56,240 nucleotides of DNA from Actinomycetes bacterium (lineage in GTDB: Bacteria; Actinomycetota; Actinomycetes; Propionibacteriales; Propionibacteriaceae), in the NCBI GenBank assembly GCA_023392635.1, contig JAEVYS010000121.1:1-56240 (forward strand), written 5' to 3'. Position 1 is the stretch's first letter. Each line of letters starts with the position of its first letter. Position numbers and translations under genes: made by a program. The notes beneath the pieces were generated by a model. The model was not told the origin of the DNA. It did no database searches and saw nothing but the letters and a program-made list of their open reading frames with translations. Positions 8,386 to 15,669 of this stretch are shown piece by piece.

Positions 8386-8413
8386 TTGACAGGACAAATC
8401 CTGGTGCTAGTGT
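8386..8413 (+). promoter_or_regulatory. Promoter of Gfo/Idh-isomerase operon
   Basis: -35 TTGACA (8386-8391) and -10 TAGTGT (8408-8413) with a 16-nt spacer. The LacI-type palindrome begins nine bases after the -10, where bound repressor would block initiation. Confidence 0.6.
8387..8396 (-). promoter_or_regulatory. Degenerate IolR-like site on the -35
   Basis: On the minus strand this reads TGTCCTGTCA, eight of ten bases identical to the decamer at the three iol promoters, and it covers the -35 element. It could place this operon under the inositol regulator as well, but a chance match is possible. Confidence 0.3.
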
Positions 8414-8421
8414 AGCGGCCG

Positions 8422-8439
8422 ACTTGGAGCGCTCCAAGT
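8422..8439. promoter_or_regulatory. LacI-type operator palindrome
   Basis: ACTTGGAGC-GCTCCAAGT is a perfect 18-bp palindrome with the central CG typical of LacI-family operators. It sits between the divergent lacI gene and the Gfo/Idh gene, immediately after the -10 of the latter. Confidence 0.8.
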
Positions 8440-8456
8440 AGAGTCGAGGAGGACCA

Positions 8457-9629
8457 ATGAGTCTTGGCATCGCCGTCATCGGCGCCGGCATGGCAGGCAA
8501 GGCACATGCCGCCGCCTACCGCTCCGCCGCAGCCATGTACGCACCCACGCTCCCTGACCTGAGGTTCGTCTCCATCGGGGACGTGAACGCCGACCTGGCC
8601 GCCGCGACCGCCACCCGCTTCGGGTACGAGCGCAGTGACACCACCTGGCAGGCCATCGCCGACGCGGACGACATCGACGTGGTCAGCGTCGTCGTGGCCA
8701 ACAGCCTCCACCGCGAGGTGGTCGAGGGGCTGCTGGCCGCCGGCAAGCATGTGCTGTGCGAGAAGCCGCTCAGCGACACGATGGCCGACGCCCGCGCGAT
8801 GGCCGCCGCCGCGCGCTCGGCCTCGACGATCGCCCGCATCGGCCTGACCTACCGCCGCTCCCCCGGCATCGCCGCGATCCGCGACTGGATCAACGACGGC
8901 ACCCTGGGTCGCGTCCTCCACTTCTCCGGCCGGTACTGGTGCGACTACTCATGCTCGCCCGAAGCCCCGTGGAGCTGGCGCTACGGCGGACCGATGGGGT
9001 CGGGGGCACTCGCCGACGTCGGGAGCCACATGACCTATATCGCCGAGTTCCTGTGCGGCGACATGCAGGCCGTCTCCGGGGGCGGCTTCGAGACCGTGAT
9101 CCGGGAGCGCCCCCTCCCGCTCGGCGCGGTCGTCGGCCACGAGCACGCCGCGCTGTCGGACGAGTACCGTCCGGTCACCAACGACGACTACGCCACCTAC
9201 ACGGCCCACTTCGCCGGCAGCACCGGCAGCGTCGAGGCGTCCCGGGTCGCCGCGGGCTACCCCAACGGACTGAACTTCGAGGTGTTCTGCGAGAACGGCG
9301 CCGCCAGCTTCTCCCAGGACACCCCCTCGCAGGTCCGGCTCGTCCTGAACAGTGACCGGCCGGGCCAGGGCGGCTACCGCACGGTCGACCTCGGGGCCGC
9401 GCACCCCTACGTGTCCGGAGGCATCCCGATGGACTCCGCCGGCGTCGGCTTCGGCCAGAACGAGTGCTTCGCGTTCCAGGCACGCGCCTTCCTCGAAGAG
9501 GTGGCGGGAATCGACGACGCGGCGTCGCTGCCGCGCAACGCGTCCTTCGACGAGGGCGTCCACAACATGGAGATCATGGCAGCGGTCGCAAAGTCCGCCG
9601 CCGACAACGGGAAGAAGGTGACCCTGTGA
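8457..9629 (+). CDS. Gfo/Idh/MocA-family oxidoreductase
   Basis: 390 aa NAD(P)-dependent sugar or polyol dehydrogenase. The Rossmann motif GAGMAGKAHA starts at residue 8, the EKP motif is near residue 101, and a DVGSHM segment lies near 180 in the position of the catalytic loop. It is longer than IolG, contains an insert after residue 190 and is clearly a different subfamily. GAGGAGG precedes the ATG. Its stop overlaps the GTG of the downstream isomerase. Candidates are another inositol stereoisomer dehydrogenase or a glycoside/sugar 3-dehydrogenase acting with the neighbouring TIM-barrel enzyme. The substrate cannot be read from the sequence. Confidence 0.85.
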   Translation: MSLGIAVIGAGMAGKAHAAAYRSAAAMYAPTLPDLRFVSIGDVNADLAAATATRFGYERSDTTWQAIADADDIDVVSVVVANSLHREVVEGLLAAGKHVLCEKPLSDTMADARAMAAAARSASTIARIGLTYRRSPGIAAIRDWINDGTLGRVLHFSGRYWCDYSCSPEAPWSWRYGGPMGSGALADVGSHMTYIAEFLCGDMQAVSGGGFETVIRERPLPLGAVVGHEHAALSDEYRPVTNDDYATYTAHFAGSTGSVEASRVAAGYPNGLNFEVFCENGAASFSQDTPSQVRLVLNSDRPGQGGYRTVDLGAAHPYVSGGIPMDSAGVGFGQNECFAFQARAFLEEVAGIDDAASLPRNASFDEGVHNMEIMAAVAKSAADNGKKVTL

Positions 9630-10621
9630 GGCTCGGCGTCTACAACGCGATCCTGCACGACCGCCCACTCGAGGACGCCCTCACGGCGATCGCCGGCGTG
9701 GGCCTGACCGGGATCGAGATCAACTCCGGCGGCTTCCTGCCGCCGGTGCACATCCGCGAGATCGACGAGATCATCGCCAGCCCGCGCGCCGCCCGGGACT
9801 ACCTCGCGCGGTTCGAGGGGACGGGCGTCGAGATCGCCGGCCTGAACTGCAACGGCAACCCACTGCACCCGAACCCGGTGATCGGCGAGAAGCACGCCGA
9901 GGACCTCCGCCGCTCGATCCGGGCGGCGGCGGCACTCGGCCAGAACCGGGTCGTGACGATGTCCGGGCTGCCCGGCGGGGAGCCGGGAGCGATGTACCCG
10001 AACTGGGTGGTCAACGCGTGGAACTCCGCCGGGCTGGACGTGCTCGACCACCAGTGGTCGATCGCCGTCCCGTTCTGGCAGGAGATCGACCAGCTCGCGG
10101 GTGACCACGGGGTCAAGGTCGCCCTCGAACTGCACCCGCAGAACCTGGTCTTCAACACGCGCGACGTGAAGAAGCTGATGGAGTTGACCGGCGCCACCAA
10201 TCTCGGGGTCGAGCTGGACGCGTCCCACCTGTTCTGGCAGCAGATGGACCCGATCGCCGTGGTCCGCGAACTCGGGCCCCTGGTCTTCCACGCCGCCGCC
10301 AAGGACGTCCGCATCAACCCCCCGTACGCCCGGCTCTACGGCGTGCTGGACAACGGCTTCCGCCGCCTCTCCCCCGACGAGGACCGGACCGGTCTCGGCG
10401 GCGACGAATGGTGCAACGAGTGGCCGAAGGACTGCGCGTGGCAGTTCGTGGCCCTGGGCAAGGGCCACGACCAGGCCTACTGGGCGGAGTTCATCCGGGC
10501 GCTGGCCGAGGTTGACCCCGACATGTGGTTGAACATCGAGCACGAGGACGTCGAGCTCGGCCGGATCGAAGGGCTCGAGGTCGCCGCTGTCGTGCTGAGG
10601 GCTGCGAACGCCGCTGCGTGA
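9626..10621 (+). CDS. Sugar phosphate isomerase/epimerase-family TIM barrel
   Basis: 331 aa xylose isomerase-like TIM barrel. Probable metal ligands are Glu in ALELHPQN, Asp and His in ELDASHLFW, His in VFHAAAKD and Glu in LNIEHEDVELG. The start is the GTG at 9626, whose last two bases form part of the upstream TGA, so translation is coupled to the Gfo/Idh gene. This pairing suggests that the dehydrogenase makes a keto-sugar or keto-inositol that this enzyme isomerises, dehydrates or cleaves. Such dehydrogenase-isomerase pairs occur in inositol and 3-keto-glycoside catabolism; which applies here is open. Confidence 0.82.
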   Translation: MRLGVYNAILHDRPLEDALTAIAGVGLTGIEINSGGFLPPVHIREIDEIIASPRAARDYLARFEGTGVEIAGLNCNGNPLHPNPVIGEKHAEDLRRSIRAAAALGQNRVVTMSGLPGGEPGAMYPNWVVNAWNSAGLDVLDHQWSIAVPFWQEIDQLAGDHGVKVALELHPQNLVFNTRDVKKLMELTGATNLGVELDASHLFWQQMDPIAVVRELGPLVFHAAAKDVRINPPYARLYGVLDNGFRRLSPDEDRTGLGGDEWCNEWPKDCAWQFVALGKGHDQAYWAEFIRALAEVDPDMWLNIEHEDVELGRIEGLEVAAVVLRAANAAA

Positions 10622-10718
10622 ACCGGCCGTGACCCCGCAGGACCGGCTCGCCGCGACCCGTCCTGCGAAGTGTTCGAAGCGACGGACGCCCTAGGCTGAG
10701 GCCGAACAGAGGAGCACG

Positions 10719-11735
10719 ATGCCGGCAGACCGTCCCGACGGGCCGCCCACCATCCGGGACGTGGCGGCGCACGCCGGCGTGTCCAAGTCCCTGGTCTCGC
10801 TGGTGCTGGCGGGCGACCCGCGAGTGAGCGACGTGCGGCGCCAGGCCGTCGACGCGGCGATCCGGGAGCTCGGCTACCGCCCGAACCTGCGCGCCCGGGC
10901 GCTCTCGCGCCGGCGCACCGACACCGTCGGAGTGCTCATCAACGACCTCACGAACCCGTGGTTCGTCGAGCTCCTTGCGGGGCTGGCCGGCACACTGCAC
11001 AGTGCCGGGCTGTCCCCGGTCCTGGCCGACGGGCGGACCGACCGCCGGGTGGGCGTCGACTCGATCGACACCTTCCTGCGCCAGGACGTCGACGGCATCG
11101 TCGTGGTCGGCGGCTCGCTGGAGGAGGCGGCGATCGTCGACGCCGCCGCACGGATCCCGGTGGTCCTCGCCGGCACCCGCGAGCCGGTGCTGCCCACCGG
11201 AGACGTCGTCGTCAACGACGACACGGCCGGCGCCGCGCTGGCGGCCCGCCACCTGGTCGAGCTCGGCCACACCAGGATCGCCCACCTGCGCGGACCGGGC
11301 GAGGTCGGGCGGCTACGCCTGGCCGGCTTCCAGGCGACGCTCGCCGCGGCCGAGCTGGATGCCGAGCGTTACCTGGAGACCGGCGGCCTCAACGAGGACA
11401 GCGGCTACGCCGCCGCCCGGCGGCTGCTGGCTCGCCGCGACCGTCCCACGGCGATCTTCGCCTACAACGACATGTCGGCGATCGGCACCCTCTCGGCAGC
11501 CGACGACCTCGGCCTGTGGGTGCCCCAGGACGTGTCGCTGGTGGGCTACGACAACACCTACCTGTCGCGCATCCGGCACATCTCGCTCACCTCCGTGGAC
11601 AACGGCAACTTCCCGGTGGGCACGCAGGCGGGACGGTTCCTTGTCGACCGCATCGCCACACCCGACCTGCCGAGCCGGCTGCACCTCGTCCCGGCCACCC
11701 TGGAGGTGAGAGGCTCGACCGCCGCTCCGGCCTGA
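10719..11735 (+). CDS. LacI-family transcriptional regulator
   Basis: 338 aa. The LacI HTH near residues 11-60 has recognition core VSKSLVSLVL, identical over ten residues to the paralogue at 7369-8367, and is followed by a ligand-binding domain with TDTVGVLINDLTNPWFVELL at its start. ATG at 10719 follows a GAGGAG site. A TAGGCT -10-like hexamer lies at 10692-10697. The gene sits 97 nt after the isomerase on the same strand and is transcribed alone or by read-through. Together with the other LacI protein it brackets the dehydrogenase-isomerase pair. Effector unknown. Confidence 0.87.
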   Translation: MPADRPDGPPTIRDVAAHAGVSKSLVSLVLAGDPRVSDVRRQAVDAAIRELGYRPNLRARALSRRRTDTVGVLINDLTNPWFVELLAGLAGTLHSAGLSPVLADGRTDRRVGVDSIDTFLRQDVDGIVVVGGSLEEAAIVDAAARIPVVLAGTREPVLPTGDVVVNDDTAGAALAARHLVELGHTRIAHLRGPGEVGRLRLAGFQATLAAAELDAERYLETGGLNEDSGYAAARRLLARRDRPTAIFAYNDMSAIGTLSAADDLGLWVPQDVSLVGYDNTYLSRIRHISLTSVDNGNFPVGTQAGRFLVDRIATPDLPSRLHLVPATLEVRGSTAAPA

Positions 11736-11751
11736 CCCGGCCCCCCGGGTC
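11734..11751. terminator. Hairpin between convergent genes
   Basis: GACCCGG (11734-11740) pairs with CCGGGTC (11745-11751) around a four-C loop. It begins inside the lacI stop codon and lies before the convergent TauE-like gene. The stem is short and lacks a T-run. Confidence 0.35.
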
Positions 11752-11773
11752 TCCCGCGTGCGTCATCGCCGCC

Positions 11774-12520
11774 CTAACCGAGCAGGAGGTACACCGCCGC
11801 GACGCCCACGAGGACGGTCACGAGCCGGTCGAACAGCTTCTGGTTGATCCTCCGGATCGTCAGCCGGCCGATCCAGGTGCCGACCAGCACCACCGGCGCC
11901 ATCGTCAGCGCGATGAGGGCGGTGTCGGGGCGCAGGATGCCGGCACCGATCGAGAACGGCACCTTGATCAGGTTCACTGCGAAGAAGAACCAGGCGGTGG
12001 TGCCGAGGAAGCGGAGCTTGTCGTACCTCCTGGCCAGCAGGTACAGGCTCATCGGCGGGCCGCCACCATTGGCGACCATCGTGGTGAAGCCGGCCAGCCC
12101 GCCGTACCCCATGCCGACGATCGGACGGTGTGCGGCGAGCTTGTCGGGCCACAGGCCGATCACCAGCAGTACCAGCAGGATCACGCCCATGGTGCGCTTC
12201 AGCGTCGGCCCGTCCACCCAGTTCAGGAACAGCGAGCCGAGCCCGATGCCGACCAGGACCGGCACGATCAGGCGTGCGATCAGCCGCCAGTCGACGTCGT
12301 GGCGGTAGGTCCAGGTGGCGACCAGGTCGCCGACCAGCAGCATGACGAGCACGACCGCGGTGGAGTCCTTGGTCGCCACCACCTGGGACGCCATCACGAC
12401 CGCGACCAGGGCAAGGCCACCGATCGAGGTCTTGGAGAAGCCGATCAGGAGGGCACACAAGGCCAGGACCAGCCACCCCCAGAGGGGGAGGCCGGACCAG
12501 ACGGTCTCGAGGAAGGTCAC
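11774..12520 (-). CDS. TauE/SafE-family membrane permease
   Basis: 248 aa integral membrane protein with about seven or eight hydrophobic segments. Family signatures are GFSKTSIGGLALVAVV near the N-terminus and FTTMVANGGGPPMSLYLL in the second half. The start is taken as the GTG at 12520, whose bases overlap the iolD stop (GTGA), so it is coupled to iolD. TauE/SafE proteins export small organic or sulfonated anions. Expression with inositol enzymes suggests an export or uptake role linked to this pathway, but no substrate can be assigned. It is the only transporter-like gene in the iol units. Confidence 0.8.
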   Translation of the reverse strand: MTFLETVWSGLPLWGWLVLALCALLIGFSKTSIGGLALVAVVMASQVVATKDSTAVVLVMLLVGDLVATWTYRHDVDWRLIARLIVPVLVGIGLGSLFLNWVDGPTLKRTMGVILLVLLVIGLWPDKLAAHRPIVGMGYGGLAGFTTMVANGGGPPMSLYLLARRYDKLRFLGTTAWFFFAVNLIKVPFSIGAGILRPDTALIALTMAPVVLVGTWIGRLTIRRINQKLFDRLVTVLVGVAAVYLLLG

Positions 12521-14421
12521 GCCCGAAGGTAGTGACGCTGGGCGGCCTTCTCGGCCACGTACTCGCTGTACGCCTTCCGGGTGCTCTCCAGTTCCGAGAC
12601 CTGCGACACGGGCACGTCCCACCACGCGCTGCCGGGCGGGTTGGGCCCGTACAGGTTGGTCTCGATGTAGAGGACGGTGGTGCGATCGCTGGCCACGGCC
12701 CTGGCGTAGTTCTCGCGGAACTCCGCCATGCCATGGCACTTCAGCACGTCGGCCCCCCAGCTCGCGGCGTTCGCGGCGAGGTCGAACGGCACGTCCTCGC
12801 CGTCCAGGCGTCCGGACGCCGAGCGGGTCTTGTACCTGGTGCCGAACCGCTGCGAGCCGCGGGACTCGCTCAGCGCGCCGATAGAAGCGAAGCCGTGGTT
12901 CTGCAGCAGCACCAGGATGACCTTGATGCCCTCCTGCGCCAGGGTGGCGATCTCCATCGGCAGCATCTGGTACGTCCCGTCGCCGACGATCGCGACGACT
13001 TCGTGCTCGTCACCGACCGCCAGCTTCACGCCCAGCGCCGCCGGGATCTCGTAGCCCATGCAGGAGTACGCGTACTCCAGGTGGTACTGCTCGGGGGTGC
13101 GTGCGCGCCACAGCGCCTGGAGGTCGCCGGGCATCGAACCCGCGGCGTTGATCATGACGTCGTGGTCGCCCATCAGCTCGTTCAGCGCGCCGAACACCTC
13201 GGTCTGGGCGGGCAGCGACTGGTCGTGGGGGCCGAAGCAGATGTCCACCTGCTTCTGCCACTCGGCGTCCAGTTCGCCCGCGCGCGCCTGGTAGGCCTCG
13301 TCGGTGCTCCAGCCGTCCAGCGCCTCGGTGAGCGCCTCCAGGGCGTGCTTCGCGTCGGCGACCACCATGGTCGCGGCGTGCTTGGCCGCGTCGAACGCCA
13401 GCACGTTGATGTTGAGGAACCTCACGTCCGGGTTGGCGAAGATCGTGTGGCTGGCAGTGGTGAAGTCGGAGTAGCGGGTGCCGATGCCGATCACCAGGTC
13501 CGCCTCACGAGCGAGGGTGTTCGCCGCGGTGTTGCCGGTGGACCCGACGCCACCGACCGCCATGCGGTGGTCGAAGTTGATCGCGCCCTTTCCGGCCTGG
13601 GTGTCGGAGACCGGGATGCCCGTGGCGTCGGCGAAGGCGCGCAGTTGCTCCGACGCCTCGGCGTAGACGACACCGCCGCCGGCGACGACCAGCGGCTTCT
13701 TCGCGGCCTTGATCGCGGCGACCGCACGCTCGAGAGCTGCCGGTTCGGGCACCGGACGGGCGACATGCCACACGCGCTTGCCGAACAGCTGCACCGGGAA
13801 GTCGAAGGCCTCGGCCTGCACGTCCTGCGGCAGGCAGATCGTCGCCGCGCCGGTCTCGGCCGGGTCGGTGAGGACGCGCATGGCGCACAGCAGGGACGGG
13901 ATGAGCTGCTCGGGACGGTTGATCCGGTCCCAGTAGCGCGACACGGGCTTGAACGCGTCGTTGACCGAGATGTCCAGTGAGCGGGGGTCCTCCAGTTGCT
14001 GCAGCACGGGGTCGGGATAGCGCGTCGCGAAGATGTCGGAGGGCAGCAGCAGCACCGGCAGGCGGTTCGTCGTCGCCAGGGCCGCACCGGTGACCATGTT
14101 CGTGGCGCCCGGGCCGATCGAGGAGGTGACCACCCAGGTCTGAAGGCGGTTCTTCGTCTTGGCGTAGGCGGCGGCGGCATGCACCGCGCCCTGCTCGTTG
14201 CGCACCAGGATGTACGGCAGGTCGGGGGCGCCCTCGACCCCCTCCAGCGTCTGGATCTCCGCCTGCAGCAGGGCCTGACCGATGCCGGCGACGTTGCCGT
14301 GGCCGAAGATGCCGAAGCAGCCGGCGAAGAGCTTCTGCTCGACCCCGTCCCGCTCGGTGTACTGGTTGGCGAGGAACGCGACCACCGCCTGCGCGACGGT
14401 GAGCCGAACGGTCTGGGTCAT
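12517..14421 (-). CDS. iolD: 3D-(3,5/4)-trihydroxycyclohexane-1,2-dione hydrolase
   Basis: 634 aa thiamine diphosphate enzyme that opens the inositol ring to 5-deoxyglucuronate. Length matches Bacillus IolD (637 aa). The N-terminal part carries a Glu-containing ThDP activation region and the SSIGPGATNMVTGAA segment. The C-terminal half has the ThDP-binding motif GDGTYQM...QNHG. The ATG at 14421 (MTQTVRLT) is chosen over an upstream ATG in the same frame because it matches the family N-terminus; the ribosome site is weak. It lies 76 nt after the transaldolase gene, with a hairpin between, and runs into the TauE-like gene. Confidence 0.93.
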   Translation of the reverse strand: MTQTVRLTVAQAVVAFLANQYTERDGVEQKLFAGCFGIFGHGNVAGIGQALLQAEIQTLEGVEGAPDLPYILVRNEQGAVHAAAAYAKTKNRLQTWVVTSSIGPGATNMVTGAALATTNRLPVLLLPSDIFATRYPDPVLQQLEDPRSLDISVNDAFKPVSRYWDRINRPEQLIPSLLCAMRVLTDPAETGAATICLPQDVQAEAFDFPVQLFGKRVWHVARPVPEPAALERAVAAIKAAKKPLVVAGGGVVYAEASEQLRAFADATGIPVSDTQAGKGAINFDHRMAVGGVGSTGNTAANTLAREADLVIGIGTRYSDFTTASHTIFANPDVRFLNINVLAFDAAKHAATMVVADAKHALEALTEALDGWSTDEAYQARAGELDAEWQKQVDICFGPHDQSLPAQTEVFGALNELMGDHDVMINAAGSMPGDLQALWRARTPEQYHLEYAYSCMGYEIPAALGVKLAVGDEHEVVAIVGDGTYQMLPMEIATLAQEGIKVILVLLQNHGFASIGALSESRGSQRFGTRYKTRSASGRLDGEDVPFDLAANAASWGADVLKCHGMAEFRENYARAVASDRTTVLYIETNLYGPNPPGSAWWDVPVSQVSELESTRKAYSEYVAEKAAQRHYLRA

Positions 14422-14453
14422 CTGTGGCTCCGTGGGTTTCAGTTCGTGGGATA

Positions 14454-14487
14454 CCGCCGGCACCCTGCGTTCGCGGGGTGCCGGCGG
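14454..14487 (-). terminator. Intra-operon hairpin between transaldolase and iolD
   Basis: CCGCCGGCACCC (14454-14465) pairs perfectly with 14476-14487. There is no T-run in either direction, so it may be an attenuator or mRNA-processing/stability element rather than a full terminator. Confidence 0.4.
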
Positions 14488-14497
14488 CAGCAGGGGT

Positions 14498-15568
14498 TCA
14501 GGGGGCAGGGATCAGGATGTCACGGACGATCTGGTCGAGCTCCTCGTCCGCGCCGAGGAACTGGCGCAGCGTCTTGCGCGTCGCACCGAAGTCGGCGAAC
14601 TCCTCGGGAGTCATGCCGTCCACGTCGTAGGCCTTCCGGAATTCGGGCATCGTGCAGAGCGCGTCGATGATCCGGGGATCCACCGGGACGTCGATGCGGG
14701 GCTCGGGGTCGACACCGCTGGCCTGGAAGCGCTGCTGCCAGGCGAACGGCGGCGAGAGCACGAGGTCACCGCCGACGAGTTCGGTCCACTGCAGCGCATT
14801 GCGGTAGGCCGCGACCAGCACGCGCGAGCGCAACCCACGCGCCGCGAACTCGCGGACGGCCTTCTTCACCGTTGCGACGCCGGCCCACTCCAGGTAGCCG
14901 GGGTCGAAGACCAGGCCGTCCCGGGCATACACCGACTTCAGCCAGTCGTCCAGACGCCCGACCATGATGGTGACGACCGGTCCCATGGTGGACGTGTCCA
15001 GCCCCTCGGCCTCACGTCGCTTGAGGCCGCGCTCGATGGCCTCGCCGGCCGCCACCGCCTGGGCGACCGTGAAGGAGACGGTCACGTTGATGTTCACGCC
15101 GCGGTGGGTGGCGTCCTCGATGGCCTTGATGCCGACGCCGGTGGCCGGGATCTTCACGATGATGTTCCGGGCCAGGGACGAGAAGTACTCGGCCTGGTCG
15201 GCGAGGGCCTTCGCGCTGCGGGCAAGGCGGGGGTCGGTCTGCATCGAGAGCCTGCCGTTGTACCCGTTGTACTTCTCGAAGGCGGGTTCGAGGAGCCGGG
15301 CGGCCTCCAGCGACACCTCCTCGACCACCTTCCAGCCGATCTGCGACTCGGTGGCCTCGGGCATCTCGACGGCGAGTTCCCTGATGCGCTGGGTCCAGCG
15401 CGGAAGGTCTGCGCGGATGGCCGCCAGAGCGATCACCGGGTTGCAGGTCGCGCCCACAGCTCCCCAGGAGATGGCGGTCGAGAGCTCGGTGTAGGTGGCC
15501 GAGTCGTTCCAGAGCACGGTCGGACCGCGCTGGGTCATCAGCCCCAGCGGGGTGTTGGTGTCAGTCAT
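14498..15568 (-). CDS. Transaldolase-family protein
   Basis: 356 aa class I aldolase of the transaldolase family. An N-terminal LWNDSATY segment, GATCNPVIAL (39-48, the family TNPT-type loop) and the Schiff-base Lys139 in NIIVKIPAT are visible. The ATG at 15568 has an AAGAGG site; the frame extends 19 codons upstream but without support. It is the first gene of the unit with iolD and the TauE permease, behind a promoter with an IolR-type decamer. A transaldolase is not part of the standard inositol pathway. It might recycle triose phosphate made by the DHAP-forming aldolase or act on an unusual substrate. It is not the housekeeping Tal by context. Confidence 0.82.
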   Translation of the reverse strand: MTDTNTPLGLMTQRGPTVLWNDSATYTELSTAISWGAVGATCNPVIALAAIRADLPRWTQRIRELAVEMPEATESQIGWKVVEEVSLEAARLLEPAFEKYNGYNGRLSMQTDPRLARSAKALADQAEYFSSLARNIIVKIPATGVGIKAIEDATHRGVNINVTVSFTVAQAVAAGEAIERGLKRREAEGLDTSTMGPVVTIMVGRLDDWLKSVYARDGLVFDPGYLEWAGVATVKKAVREFAARGLRSRVLVAAYRNALQWTELVGGDLVLSPPFAWQQRFQASGVDPEPRIDVPVDPRIIDALCTMPEFRKAYDVDGMTPEEFADFGATRKTLRQFLGADEELDQIVRDILIPAP

Positions 15569-15619
15569 TGCAGACCTCTTCGTCGAGGCACGTGGTGCCG
15601 CTGTCCAGTCGGTGCCTCC

Positions 15620-15648
15620 ATTCAAGCCCTGCTAGCACCAGAAGTCAA
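15620..15648 (-). promoter_or_regulatory. Promoter of transaldolase-iolD-TauE
   Basis: Minus-strand -35 TTGACT (15643-15648) and a weaker -10 TTGAAT (15620-15625), spacer 17 nt. The operator decamer lies five bases upstream of the -35, mirroring the iolC promoter layout. Confidence 0.5.
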
Positions 15649-15653
15649 CAAAA

Positions 15654-15663
15654 TGTCCTTACA
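15654..15663 (+). promoter_or_regulatory. Candidate IolR operator, transaldolase promoter
   Basis: TGTCCTTACA within the 14-bp palindrome AATGT-CCTT-ACATT. It begins seven bases beyond the menD stop codon, so it marks the edge between the iol and men units. Confidence 0.68.
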
Positions 15664-15669
15664 TTTTGC

